From Bacteroidota bacterium (lineage in GTDB: Bacteria > Bacteroidota > Bacteroidia > Chitinophagales > Chitinophagaceae): a DNA stretch of 39,252 nucleotides. The notes under the pieces were generated by a model, which was not told the DNA's origin, made no database searches, and saw only the letters and a list, made by a program, of their open reading frames with translations. Below, piece after piece: positions 31,183 through 38,909 of the stretch (the first letter of the stretch is position 1; every line of letters starts with the position of its first letter). The stretch covers positions 1-39,252 of the forward strand of contig JAPLEI010000044.1 of NCBI GenBank assembly GCA_026391195.1, given 5' to 3'. Made by a program: the position numbers and the translations under genes.

Positions 31183-33198
31183 ATGCAACTCTATTGTAAT
31201 AGCGTAACCCAGGCAACCCGGCTAAAAACCCGGGAGGTTTCTATTGGAGGCCTGCTGCTGGGTAATGGCCATCCGGTTAGGGTACAAACCATGACCACCA
31301 CCGATACCCTCAACACCCTTGCCACCGTTGAGCAAACCATACGCTGTATTGAAGCGGGCGCAGAGCTGGTGCGCATTACGGCCCCCAGTAAAAAAGAGGC
31401 AGAAAATCTGCTCCATATAAAAAATGAGCTTCACAAGCGCGGCTATTCCACTCCTTTGGTGGCCGATATTCATTTTACACCTAATGCGGCTGAAATTGCT
31501 GCACGCATTGTTGAAAAAGTGCGTGTGAACCCGGGTAATTATGTAGACAAGAAAAAGTTTGAACAAATTGATTACACCGATGCCGAATACCTAGAAGAAA
31601 TAGAACGCATTCGCGAGCGATTTACCCCCCTGGTAAAAATTTGTAAAGAATATGGCACTGCTATGCGCATTGGCACTAATCATGGTTCACTGAGCGATCG
31701 AATCATGAGCCGATACGGAGATACGGCAATGGGAATGGTAGAAAGTGCGATGGAGTTTTTACGGATTGCCCGTGATGAAAATTATCATCAGATTATTCTC
31801 AGTATGAAATCCAGTAATCCTCAGGTGATGGTGCAGGCATACCGATTATTGATTCAGCAAATGCAAGCATCTTTTGGGGAATGTTATCCGCTGCACCTGG
31901 GGGTAACGGAAGCGGGTGATGGAGAAGATGGAAGAATAAAAAGTGCTGCCGGTATTGGTACCTTACTCGAAGATGGCATTGGAGATACCATTCGGGTGAG
32001 TCTTACGGAAGACCCTGAATTTGAAATTCCGGTTTGTAGAGATCTGGTAAAAAGATACACGCATACTTCAACTGCTTCTTCTAGTATACCCCCGATTGAG
32101 CGCATTCCCTATGATCCATTTTCGTACAGCCGCCGGAAAACTTTTGCGGTGGGAAATATCGGACATCAGCAGGTACCAGTGGTGATAGCCGACCTAAGTA
32201 AGTTGGCAACCATTCAGCCATCCGATTTGCAGCAGGTGGGATATACGTATGATGCAGCAACCGACAAATGGAATATCAGTGATACGGCAGCCGATTATAT
32301 TTTTACGGCACATACCCTCCTGTCTTTTGAGCTACCGGGCACTTTGCGGGTTTTAGTGTATCCTGCCGCTTGGGAGCAAGTTCAGCAACATCCTTCCTAT
32401 GTTCCCTTATTCAGCGTAAGCGGTTACTTGTTGGCCACCCATAATAGTAGTTATATGAATGTGGTAACGGTTGACTGTTTTAGTGATGCAACTGATATAA
32501 ATGATTTTACCGGACTAGACGAAATAGCAAATGATCCGGCTGTTGTGTTGGCCTTAAGCAGTCGCTCCCAACAAGCGATGCCAGCCGTAAGAAGAATGTT
32601 TATGGAACTGATGAACCGGAAAATCATGAATCCGGTTATTTTGGTTACCGACAGTAATTATGTAAGCAGTGATGAGCATCTGATACATTATGCAACTGAA
32701 TGTGGCGCATTATTGCTGGATGGAATGGGAGATGGCATTTGCCTGGGTATGACGGCCGATAGTTATCGGAAGATGCAGGAAACGCAGGTTACTACCAGCG
32801 GACGCAATTATCTTACCAATGCCGGAGCAGAACAGTTTATGAATGCGACTGCCTTTGGAATTTTGCAGGCTAGTCGCACACGAATTTCTAAAACCGAATA
32901 CATCAGTTGCCCCAGTTGCGGAAGAACTTTGTTCGACCTGCAAGAAACCACAGCCCGCATTAGAAAAGTTACCCATCATTTAAAAGGGGTTAAGATTGCC
33001 ATTATGGGATGCATTGTGAATGGTCCCGGAGAAATGGCCGATGCCGATTTTGGCTATGTGGGTAGTGGACCCGGAAAGATTACGCTTTACAAAGGGAGAG
33101 ATATAATGAAGCGCAATATCGACAGTGATATTGCGGTAGAAGAACTGATTAACTTATTAAAAGAAAACGGAGCCTGGATTGAACCTCTTGGTGTTTAA
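31183..33198 (+). CDS. ispG: 4-hydroxy-3-methylbut-2-enyl diphosphate synthase (large IspG/GcpE)
   Basis: IspG reduces methylerythritol cyclodiphosphate to HMBPP in the non-mevalonate isoprenoid pathway. This 671-aa form has the N-terminal TIM barrel (VRVQTMTTTDTLNTLATVEQ, LVADIHFTPNAA, KVRVNPGNYVDKKKF, LHLGVTEAGDGEDGRIKSA), then a long insert of about 270 residues, then the iron-sulfur domain. The 4Fe-4S ligands are visible in SCPSCGRTLFD and MGCIVNGPGE (three Cys and a Glu). The insert marks the large type found in Bacteroidota, Chlamydiae and plants. It follows the OXA-like gene by 64 nt and precedes nadB by 36 nt. Confidence 0.95.
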   Translation: MQLYCNSVTQATRLKTREVSIGGLLLGNGHPVRVQTMTTTDTLNTLATVEQTIRCIEAGAELVRITAPSKKEAENLLHIKNELHKRGYSTPLVADIHFTPNAAEIAARIVEKVRVNPGNYVDKKKFEQIDYTDAEYLEEIERIRERFTPLVKICKEYGTAMRIGTNHGSLSDRIMSRYGDTAMGMVESAMEFLRIARDENYHQIILSMKSSNPQVMVQAYRLLIQQMQASFGECYPLHLGVTEAGDGEDGRIKSAAGIGTLLEDGIGDTIRVSLTEDPEFEIPVCRDLVKRYTHTSTASSSIPPIERIPYDPFSYSRRKTFAVGNIGHQQVPVVIADLSKLATIQPSDLQQVGYTYDAATDKWNISDTAADYIFTAHTLLSFELPGTLRVLVYPAAWEQVQQHPSYVPLFSVSGYLLATHNSSYMNVVTVDCFSDATDINDFTGLDEIANDPAVVLALSSRSQQAMPAVRRMFMELMNRKIMNPVILVTDSNYVSSDEHLIHYATECGALLLDGMGDGICLGMTADSYRKMQETQVTTSGRNYLTNAGAEQFMNATAFGILQASRTRISKTEYISCPSCGRTLFDLQETTARIRKVTHHLKGVKIAIMGCIVNGPGEMADADFGYVGSGPGKITLYKGRDIMKRNIDSDIAVEELINLLKENGAWIEPLGV

Positions 33199-33234
33199 TG
33201 GCGGAATCATATAGGCTTCGGATGGATTGATATC

Positions 33235-34842
33235 ATGCACAATACCACCACAACGGATTTTCTGGTGATTGGTTCGGGAATTGCCGGACTCACTTTTGCG
33301 ATTAAAACGGCTAAGCGATTTCCCGATAAAACCATTACGGTTATTACCAAAACGCAGGCCGATGAAACCAATACCAAGTATGCACAGGGAGGAATTGCGG
33401 GAGTTTGGGATGAAAATACCGACAGCTTTGGGAAACACATAGAAGATACCCTGATTGCCGGAGATGGATTGTGTAATCCTGCAATCGTTAATCTGGTAGT
33501 TCATGAGGGGCCTGAAAGAATTCGCGAGATCATCGATTACGGTGCTGACTTTGATAAGAACGAACAAGGTGATTATAGTTTGGGCAAAGAAGGGGGCCAT
33601 AGTGCCAACCGAATTTTACATCATAAAGATGTAACTGGCAAAGAAATGGAACGGGCATTGTTGCAGGAAATGGCCAGCTTACAAAACATTCAATTATTGC
33701 ACCATTGTTTTGTGGTAGATATCATTACCCAGCATCACCTGGGATTTCTGGTTACTAAATCTACCAACAACATTACCTGTTATGGGGTATATGTGTTGAA
33801 CCTACATACGGGAGAAACAGAGAAAATCGTTTCGCGCATCACTTTGATGGCCAGCGGGGGGTGCGGACAAGTATACCGAACTACCACCAACCCTCAAATT
33901 GCTACTGGCGACGGAATAGCCATGGTTTATAGGGCGAAGGGGAAAATTGAAAATATGGAGTTTATTCAATTTCATCCCACGGCTTTGTTTGAGCCGGGCG
34001 TATCTCCCTCTTTTTTAATTACGGAAGCAGTGCGGGGCGATGGGGGCATTTTGCGCAATAAAAACGGGGAAGCTTTTATGCATCGATATGATGAGCGAAA
34101 AGATCTGGCACCCCGCGATATTGTTGCCCGCGCTATCGACAATGAAATGAAACAATGGGGAACAGAGCATGTATACTTAGATTGCCGGCATATGGATGCC
34201 GATAAATTTTTGCATCATTTTCCCAACATCCATGCCAAGTGTTTGAGTTTGGGAATAGATGTGATGCAGCAAATGATTCCTGTGGCGCCGGCTGCGCATT
34301 ATAGTTGTGGCGGTATAAAAACCGACGAGTGGGGATGCACCTCTTTGATTAATTTGTATGCTTGCGGCGAATGTGCCAGCACCGGCTTGCATGGAGCCAA
34401 TCGCCTGGCAAGTAATAGTTTACTAGAAGCAATGGTATTTGCACACCGGGCATTTGAGCACAGTTCCTCAATAATTAATGAAGTAGCCATTCAGGAAGCA
34501 ATTCCTCAATGGGATGCAAAGGGCACAACCGATCCCAGAGAAATGATTCTGATAACCCAGAGCAAAAAAGAGCTGCAGCAAATCATGAGCGATTATGTGG
34601 GTATTGTGCGAACCGACGAAAGATTAGAGAGGGCTATGAAAAGGCTGGATTTGTTATATGAGGAAACGGAAGCGCTGTATCGAACCACCAAATTGTCGCC
34701 ACAACTATGTGAGCTGCGTAATCTGTTAACAGCAGGATACCTGATTGTGAAAGGGGCGCAGTTTAGAAAAGAAAGTCGTGGATTGCATTACAATACCGAT
34801 CATCAGCAAAAAAGCCCATTGCTTCAAAATATCATTCTGTAG
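33235..34842 (+). CDS. nadB: L-aspartate oxidase
   Basis: NadB oxidises aspartate to iminoaspartate, the first step of de novo NAD synthesis. The 535-aa flavoprotein has the FAD-binding GSGIAGLTFA (from residue 13), NTKYAQGGIAGVW, GGHSANRILHHKDVTGKEME, the FEPGVSPSFLITEAVRGDGGIL region, DLAPRDIVARAID and CGECASTGLHGANRLASNSLLE. Residues are those of aspartate oxidase rather than of the related succinate dehydrogenase. nadA and nadC are not in the window. It probably shares a transcript with ispG; both pathways need iron-sulfur enzymes, but co-regulation is only a guess. Confidence 0.95.
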   Translation: MHNTTTTDFLVIGSGIAGLTFAIKTAKRFPDKTITVITKTQADETNTKYAQGGIAGVWDENTDSFGKHIEDTLIAGDGLCNPAIVNLVVHEGPERIREIIDYGADFDKNEQGDYSLGKEGGHSANRILHHKDVTGKEMERALLQEMASLQNIQLLHHCFVVDIITQHHLGFLVTKSTNNITCYGVYVLNLHTGETEKIVSRITLMASGGCGQVYRTTTNPQIATGDGIAMVYRAKGKIENMEFIQFHPTALFEPGVSPSFLITEAVRGDGGILRNKNGEAFMHRYDERKDLAPRDIVARAIDNEMKQWGTEHVYLDCRHMDADKFLHHFPNIHAKCLSLGIDVMQQMIPVAPAAHYSCGGIKTDEWGCTSLINLYACGECASTGLHGANRLASNSLLEAMVFAHRAFEHSSSIINEVAIQEAIPQWDAKGTTDPREMILITQSKKELQQIMSDYVGIVRTDERLERAMKRLDLLYEETEALYRTTKLSPQLCELRNLLTAGYLIVKGAQFRKESRGLHYNTDHQQKSPLLQNIIL

Positions 34843-34843
34843 T

Positions 34844-34865
34844 GCAGCCGGCAATCCGGCGCTGC
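34844..34865. other. GC-rich stem-loop between nadB and the acyltransferase
   Basis: GCCGG (34847-34851) pairs with CCGGC (34856-34860) around a CAAT loop, with GCA/TGC extending the stem past a two-base bulge. No T-run follows. It may slow or end nadB transcription just before the next promoter. Confidence 0.4.
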
Positions 34866-34873
34866 ATAATTTG

Positions 34874-34881
34874 TATCTTTG
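34874..34881 (+). promoter_or_regulatory. -7 promoter element of the acyltransferase gene
   Basis: TATCTTTG matches TAnnTTTG exactly, 25 nt before the ATG at 34907. The leader would contain the ATG-TAG minimal ORF at 34901-34906. A -33 TTG is not evident. Confidence 0.55.
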
Positions 34882-34906
34882 CAAATTGCCACTATAAACC
34901 ATGTAG

Positions 34907-35791
34907 ATGTATTACTTCTATTACGGACTTTTGTATTTTTTATCTTTATTGCCCAACCGATTGCTGTATTGGATAGGAGATGGCTTTTATGTGTTAGTAT
35001 ACTATGTAATTGGGTATAGAAAAAAAGTTGTGTTGAGCAATTTACTAATTGCCTTTCCAGAAAAAACCCAGGCCGAGCGTGTTCGGATTGCCAAGGATTT
35101 TTATCATCAGTTTGTGAATACGATGATGGAAACCATCCAACTGATTGCTATGAGCGACGAGGCTTTTGATAAGCGGGTAACTTCTAATGCCGAAGTGCTG
35201 AATCAGTATATAGATGCTGGAAAAAATGTTCAATTACATACTGCGCATTTTTTTAACTGGGAGATGATTAACCTCGGTGTTGCCCGAAAAAGTTTATTTC
35301 CATTTGTGGGCGTATATATGTCGTTCACCAACCGCTCGTTCGACCGGATTATGTTTACCATGCGGAAACGCTTTAATACCATACTTATACCGGCCGCTGA
35401 TTTTAAAGACCGCTTTCATGAGTATGTAAAAGGGAAATATGTGTTGGGTTTGGTAGCCGATCAAAATCCGGCAAGGATTGATAAAGCGTATTGGCTTTCA
35501 TTTTTTAATAAAGTAACCGCTTTTACTTCGGGGCCTGAGCGGGGTGCTCGTACCAATGATACGGTGGTAATATTTATCAGTGTACAGCAACCTAAAAGAG
35601 GGCACTATTATTTACACTACGAGTTGATTACAGAAAATCCGCGGGAATTACCTGAGGGGGAGCTTACTAAAATATATGTGACCAAATTGGAGCAGGCTAT
35701 ACGAAATAATCCTTCTAATTATTTATGGAGCCATCGGAGATGGAAATGGGAGTATAATGCTAACGATGCGAGTCAGCAGCTGATTCAGTAA
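34907..35791 (+). CDS. LpxL/HtrB family lipid A or lysophospholipid acyltransferase
   Basis: A 294-aa inner-membrane acyltransferase. It has an N-terminal membrane anchor (about 5-36), then the catalytic HX4E motif at His114-Glu119 (TAHFFNWEM). Typical downstream blocks are YVLGLVADQNPAR and NNPSNYLWSHRRWKWEY. Members add secondary acyl chains to lipid A or related lipids. The exact acceptor in Bacteroidota cannot be read from sequence. The start at 34907 is preceded directly by ATG-TAG in the same frame, so the first ATG cannot be used for this protein. Confidence 0.88.
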   Translation: MYYFYYGLLYFLSLLPNRLLYWIGDGFYVLVYYVIGYRKKVVLSNLLIAFPEKTQAERVRIAKDFYHQFVNTMMETIQLIAMSDEAFDKRVTSNAEVLNQYIDAGKNVQLHTAHFFNWEMINLGVARKSLFPFVGVYMSFTNRSFDRIMFTMRKRFNTILIPAADFKDRFHEYVKGKYVLGLVADQNPARIDKAYWLSFFNKVTAFTSGPERGARTNDTVVIFISVQQPKRGHYYLHYELITENPRELPEGELTKIYVTKLEQAIRNNPSNYLWSHRRWKWEYNANDASQQLIQ

Positions 35792-35803
35792 AAAAATGTT
35801 GGG

Positions 35804-37219
35804 TTAGTTTAAAACGGCAGGCTCTTTTACAATAGTAAACCGCTCTGAAAGTTCTTTGATGGCATTCCATCCTCCTACCACATTTCGCACATTATGAAAC
35901 CCTTCCCGTTTGATGAGGGAGGCGGCTATTACACTTCGGTAACCCCCGGCACAATGAACATAAATGTTCTGTGTTTCATCTAGGTCGCACATGGCGGCGG
36001 GGTCTTTTAGAATGTCGAGTGGCAGATTGAGGGCATTTTTCAGGTGGCCGCCGGCATATTCGGTTTCCTTTCTTACATCTGCAATCAGCAAGTGCTCATC
36101 GAAGGGAATATCCATGGCCAGTTCATCCGCTTCAACTTCTACAATCAAATCAAATGGCTCATTGGCTGATTGCCAGGCGGGGAATCCTCCATCTAGATAG
36201 CCGATCATTTTATCAAATCCAACTCTGGCAAGCCGAATGATGGTTTCTTTTTCCTTTCCCGGTTCCGTAACCAATAATATCGGTTTTTGAAAAGACAATA
36301 AACTGCCTGCCCATTCTGCGAATCGACCATCCAGACCAATACTAATTGAGCCGGGTACAAAGCCCTGTGGAAATTCGGAGGAGTTGCGGGTATCTAGTAC
36401 AATTTCGGATTCATCGGCCATCGCTTGTTTAAAGGCAGTTACGGATAATGCATGCATTCCAGTGGCCAATACTTGATCTAGACTATCATATCCCTGCTTA
36501 TTGATCATTACATTGATAGGGAAATATTGCGGAGGAGCAGTTATACCTTCGGTTACGGCTTTAATAAAATCTTCCCGGCTGGTTGCTTGCAGAGCGTAGT
36601 TGGTTTTTTTCTGTTCGCCAATGGTACTGAATGATTCGGGCCCCAGATTTTTGCCACAACTGCTTCCGGCACCATGGGCTGGATAAACAAGTACCTCATC
36701 TGCCAGCGGTATTATTTTCTTTTGCAAGCTATCGTATAACATCCCTGCCAAATCATCCATGCTAATTTCATTCTCTTTCTGCGCAAGATCAGGGCGGCCT
36801 ACATCCCCCACAAACAGGGTGTCTCCGGTAAATACGGCATAATCTTTCCCCTGCTCATCTTTCAATAGAAAACAACAACTTTCGAGCGTATGCCCGGGGG
36901 TATGTAATACTTCAAGGGTAATGTTTCCGATAGCAAAAACCTCTCCGTCTTTAGCGATATGAACCGGATAGGTAGTGGCCGGGGGTGGGCCATATACAAT
37001 AGTGGCTCCGGTGGCAGCAGCTAAATCTAAATGTCCACTTACAAAGTCGGCATGGAAATGCGTTTCAAAAATATACCGGATAGTAGCTTTTCTCTCACGT
37101 GCCAATTCCAAGTAGGCTTCTATGTCTCTCAACGGATCAATTACAACTGCTTCCCCATTACTTTCTATAAAATAGGCAGATTCACTTAAGCAGCCTGTAT
37201 ATAATTGGCGAACGAACAT
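35804..37219 (-). CDS. CstB-like persulfide dioxygenase with pseudo-rhodanese and rhodanese domains
   Basis: A 471-aa cytoplasmic enzyme with three parts. Residues 1-235 are a metallo-beta-lactamase-fold persulfide dioxygenase: THFHADFVSGH (His54, His56, Asp58), PGHTLESC (His110), FTGDTLFVGDVGRPDL (Asp133), YPAHGAGSSCG (His182). Residues about 258-352 are a rhodanese fold without the active Cys (ILLVTEPGKE where the loop should be). Residues about 370-465 are a rhodanese with Cys423 (VHCAGGYRS). This order matches Staphylococcus aureus CstB, which turns persulfides into thiosulfate. It should detoxify sulfide or low-molecular-weight persulfides. It lies downstream of an ArsR gene on the same strand, with its own promoter in the 82-nt gap. 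Confidence 0.9.
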   Translation of the reverse strand: MFVRQLYTGCLSESAYFIESNGEAVVIDPLRDIEAYLELARERKATIRYIFETHFHADFVSGHLDLAAATGATIVYGPPPATTYPVHIAKDGEVFAIGNITLEVLHTPGHTLESCCFLLKDEQGKDYAVFTGDTLFVGDVGRPDLAQKENEISMDDLAGMLYDSLQKKIIPLADEVLVYPAHGAGSSCGKNLGPESFSTIGEQKKTNYALQATSREDFIKAVTEGITAPPQYFPINVMINKQGYDSLDQVLATGMHALSVTAFKQAMADESEIVLDTRNSSEFPQGFVPGSISIGLDGRFAEWAGSLLSFQKPILLVTEPGKEKETIIRLARVGFDKMIGYLDGGFPAWQSANEPFDLIVEVEADELAMDIPFDEHLLIADVRKETEYAGGHLKNALNLPLDILKDPAAMCDLDETQNIYVHCAGGYRSVIAASLIKREGFHNVRNVVGGWNAIKELSERFTIVKEPAVLN

Positions 37220-37262
37220 ATGGGTTCAATTGGGGTGGGCAAAACAATACTTATCTTAACTA

Positions 37263-37291
37263 TTAGATAGCTAAGTTTCACCACAAAGGTA
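37263..37291 (-). promoter_or_regulatory. Promoter and imperfect palindrome ahead of the persulfide dioxygenase gene
   Basis: On the minus strand TACCTTTG (37291-37284) is a perfect -7 element, with a TTG 18 nt upstream inside the end of the ArsR gene. Just after it lies TTAGCTATCTAA (37274-37263), symmetrical at 10 of 12 bases, overlapping the expected transcription start. The spacer contains ACTTTTTAG, a 9-mer also found in the palindrome before the ArsR gene. The sites suggest direct repression of this promoter. Confidence 0.55.
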
Positions 37292-37301
37292 CTAAAAAGT
37301 A

Positions 37302-37637
37302 TTAGCCTACAAGGGATTCCACAAACCGAACTACTTCAGCCAGGCGCTGATAGTTTACAGAGTAGTAAATGAACTTTCCGTCACGCGTGGTGCTAACAAT
37401 ACCGGCTCTTCTTAAAATCGCCAAGTGCTGGGAAGCCACCGACTGTTCGAGCCTGAGTTTCACATAAATTTCGGTAACAGTCATTTTTTGACTCTCGTCC
37501 AGCAACTTAATGATTTGCTGACGCAATTTGTGGTTAATGGAACGAAGGATTAGGGCAGCTTTTTTTGTATGAACAAAATCTACCTTAACGGGAACATTAC
37601 CATTTAACAGTTCAACGGATTGTAATGATTGGCTCAT
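37302..37637 (-). CDS. ArsR family transcriptional regulator without cysteines
   Basis: A 111-aa winged-helix repressor. The DNA-binding part is clear: MTVTEIYVKLRLEQSVASQHLAILRRAGIVSTTRDGKFIYYSVN (quoted only as landmarks MTVTEIYVKL, SVASQHLAILRRAG, GKFIYYSVN), about residues 50-95. It contains no cysteine at all. It therefore has neither the metal-site ELCVCDL type motif nor the Cys pair of persulfide sensors such as SqrR and BigR. It is directly upstream of the persulfide dioxygenase gene and probably controls it. How it senses its signal is open. A palindrome over its own promoter suggests autoregulation. Confidence 0.9.
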   Translation of the reverse strand: MSQSLQSVELLNGNVPVKVDFVHTKKAALILRSINHKLRQQIIKLLDESQKMTVTEIYVKLRLEQSVASQHLAILRRAGIVSTTRDGKFIYYSVNYQRLAEVVRFVESLVG

Positions 37638-37658
37638 AACAATAATTTAAAGTTTTGA

Positions 37659-37690
37659 GGGGGGTAAAAACTTTTTAGCCCCCAAAGTTA
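37659..37690 (-). promoter_or_regulatory. Promoter with 25-bp near-perfect palindrome (ArsR operator candidate)
   Basis: On the minus strand TAACTTTG (37690-37683) is a perfect -7 element. It runs straight into a palindrome: GGGGG (37659-37663), TAAAAA (37665-37670), centre C37671, TTTTTA (37672-37677), CCCCC (37679-37683), with only the 37664/37678 pair unmatched. It covers the transcription start of the ArsR gene, the classic place for a repressor site. Confidence 0.65.
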
Positions 37691-37706
37691 CGCAATTTTT
37701 ATTAGT

Positions 37707-37725
37707 TTTTATCATATAGATAAAA
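37707..37725. other. 7-bp inverted repeat between tsaB and the ArsR gene
   Basis: TTTTATC (37707-37713) and GATAAAA (37719-37725) are perfect reverse complements around ATATA. It is AT-rich and not followed by a T-run on the minus strand. It may be a weak tsaB terminator or an upstream regulatory site of the ArsR promoter. Confidence 0.35.
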
Positions 37726-37728
37726 GAA

Positions 37729-38442
37729 TTAAATGTTAGCCCCGTGCTGTTTAACTAAAGATGTGTTGTGAAAATCTTTAATATATATGGGTTCCGAATA
37801 GGCTATATCCGTACTATAACCGGTTATAAAGGTTTTATAGGCCAAAAAAGAAAGATCTTCCAGCAAATAGATGCATTCCGGAAAGCAAAAAGTGCCTTCG
37901 GGAAGCAATGAAATTAGTTTGGCTGACCCATTTCCAGAATATATTATATTTTTTCTTTCTGTGAATATTTTGCCTTCGGGATCATTCAAAATTAGTGCCT
38001 GAGGGGGAATTGTCGGTTGTAGGTTGGCGTTATATAATGCAGTAAAAACCTCCATCCTACGGGCATCAATCATGGGGCAAAACAGGGTTTCCGGGGTTAT
38101 CTCATTGCCAAGTGATTTCCAGTTTCGTATACTAGCTGCCGCCATTATCTGAAGGGTATTTAAAGTGTACAGGGGGATCTGTAAAGCGAAGCAGATGCCT
38201 TTGGCGGAGGACAAGCCTACTCGAAGGCCGGTATAACTTCCCGGACCATTCACTACTACTACCCCCTCCAGTTGTGCAAGTTGGATGCTGGTTTCAACGC
38301 ATAGGGCTTCAATAGCAGGCTGAACAAAAGTTGCGTGCTGCCGCGAGTCGCTGTTTTCCCGAAAAGCGAGCACCTGATCTTTAGTAAGCAAAGCTACCCG
38401 GGCAATATCGGTAGCTGTATCAACAAGAAGCAATAGCGACAT
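37729..38442 (-). CDS. tsaB: tRNA threonylcarbamoyladenosine biosynthesis protein TsaB
   Basis: TsaB is the non-catalytic partner of TsaD in making t6A at position 37 of ANN-decoding tRNAs. The 237-aa protein has the ASKHA-like N-terminus LLLVDTATDIARVALL (residues 4-19) and the family signature VVVNGPGSYTGLRVGLSSAKGICFAL (about 59-84, given here as landmarks). Length is standard. It has a perfect -7 element upstream on the minus strand and is divergent from ridA. Confidence 0.94.
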   Translation of the reverse strand: MSLLLLVDTATDIARVALLTKDQVLAFRENSDSRQHATFVQPAIEALCVETSIQLAQLEGVVVVNGPGSYTGLRVGLSSAKGICFALQIPLYTLNTLQIMAAASIRNWKSLGNEITPETLFCPMIDARRMEVFTALYNANLQPTIPPQALILNDPEGKIFTERKNIIYSGNGSAKLISLLPEGTFCFPECIYLLEDLSFLAYKTFITGYSTDIAYSEPIYIKDFHNTSLVKQHGANI

Positions 38443-38464
38443 AGGAGGTTAAGTTGATAGTGGT

Positions 38465-38472
38465 CAAAATTA
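38465..38472 (-). promoter_or_regulatory. -7 promoter element of tsaB
   Basis: On the minus strand this reads TAATTTTG, a perfect TAnnTTTG, 22 nt before the tsaB ATG in the tsaB-ridA divergent region. Confidence 0.5.
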
Positions 38473-38522
38473 GGTTGGCAAGTTCAAAGAAAAGTAGTCA
38501 ATTTGTTTTTCAATTCATAAAT

Positions 38523-38909
38523 ATGTCTAAAGAAGTTATCGTTACCACCTCCGCCCCTGCTCCAATCGGACCTTACAATCAGGCTATTAAGGCCAACGGA
38601 TTTGTTTTTGTAAGCGGGCAAGTTGCTATTATTCCTGCTACCGGAGAGATAGTTACCTCCGGCATTGAGCCCGAAACCCATCAGGTGATGAACAATATTT
38701 TGGCCATATTACAAACCGCCGGCATTGGGTTTGAGCACATCGTAAAAACCACTATTTTTTTAAGTGATATGTCGTTGTTTGGTCAGGTAAATGAAGTGTA
38801 TGGTTCTTATTTTACCGGCAACTACCCCGCCCGTGAAACCGTTGCGGTAAAGGGCTTGCCCAAGGGAGTAAACGTGGAAATCAGTGTAACTGCTCTGCAA
38901 AATTTATAA
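38523..38909 (+). CDS. ridA: RidA family enamine/imine deaminase
   Basis: RidA hydrolyses reactive enamines and imines released by PLP enzymes. The 128-aa protein has APAPIGPYNQAIKANGFVFVSGQ at its start, then NILAILQTAGIGFEHIVKTTIFLSDM and ARETVAVKGLPKGVNVEISVTAL with the conserved arginine and glutamate. The start is the ATG at 38523. The open frame extends up to a TTG at 38454 behind an AGGAGG, but those 23 residues are foreign to the family. Its stop overlaps that of the convergent epimerase-like gene by 6 bp. Confidence 0.94.
   Translation: MSKEVIVTTSAPAPIGPYNQAIKANGFVFVSGQVAIIPATGEIVTSGIEPETHQVMNNILAILQTAGIGFEHIVKTTIFLSDMSLFGQVNEVYGSYFTGNYPARETVAVKGLPKGVNVEISVTALQNL

Noticed and set aside
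38454..38522. N-terminal extension of RidA from a TTG preceded by AGGAGG
   Set aside because: The 23 extra residues are unlike any RidA N-terminus, the family begins exactly at the ATG at 38523, and this phylum makes little use of Shine-Dalgarno sequences.
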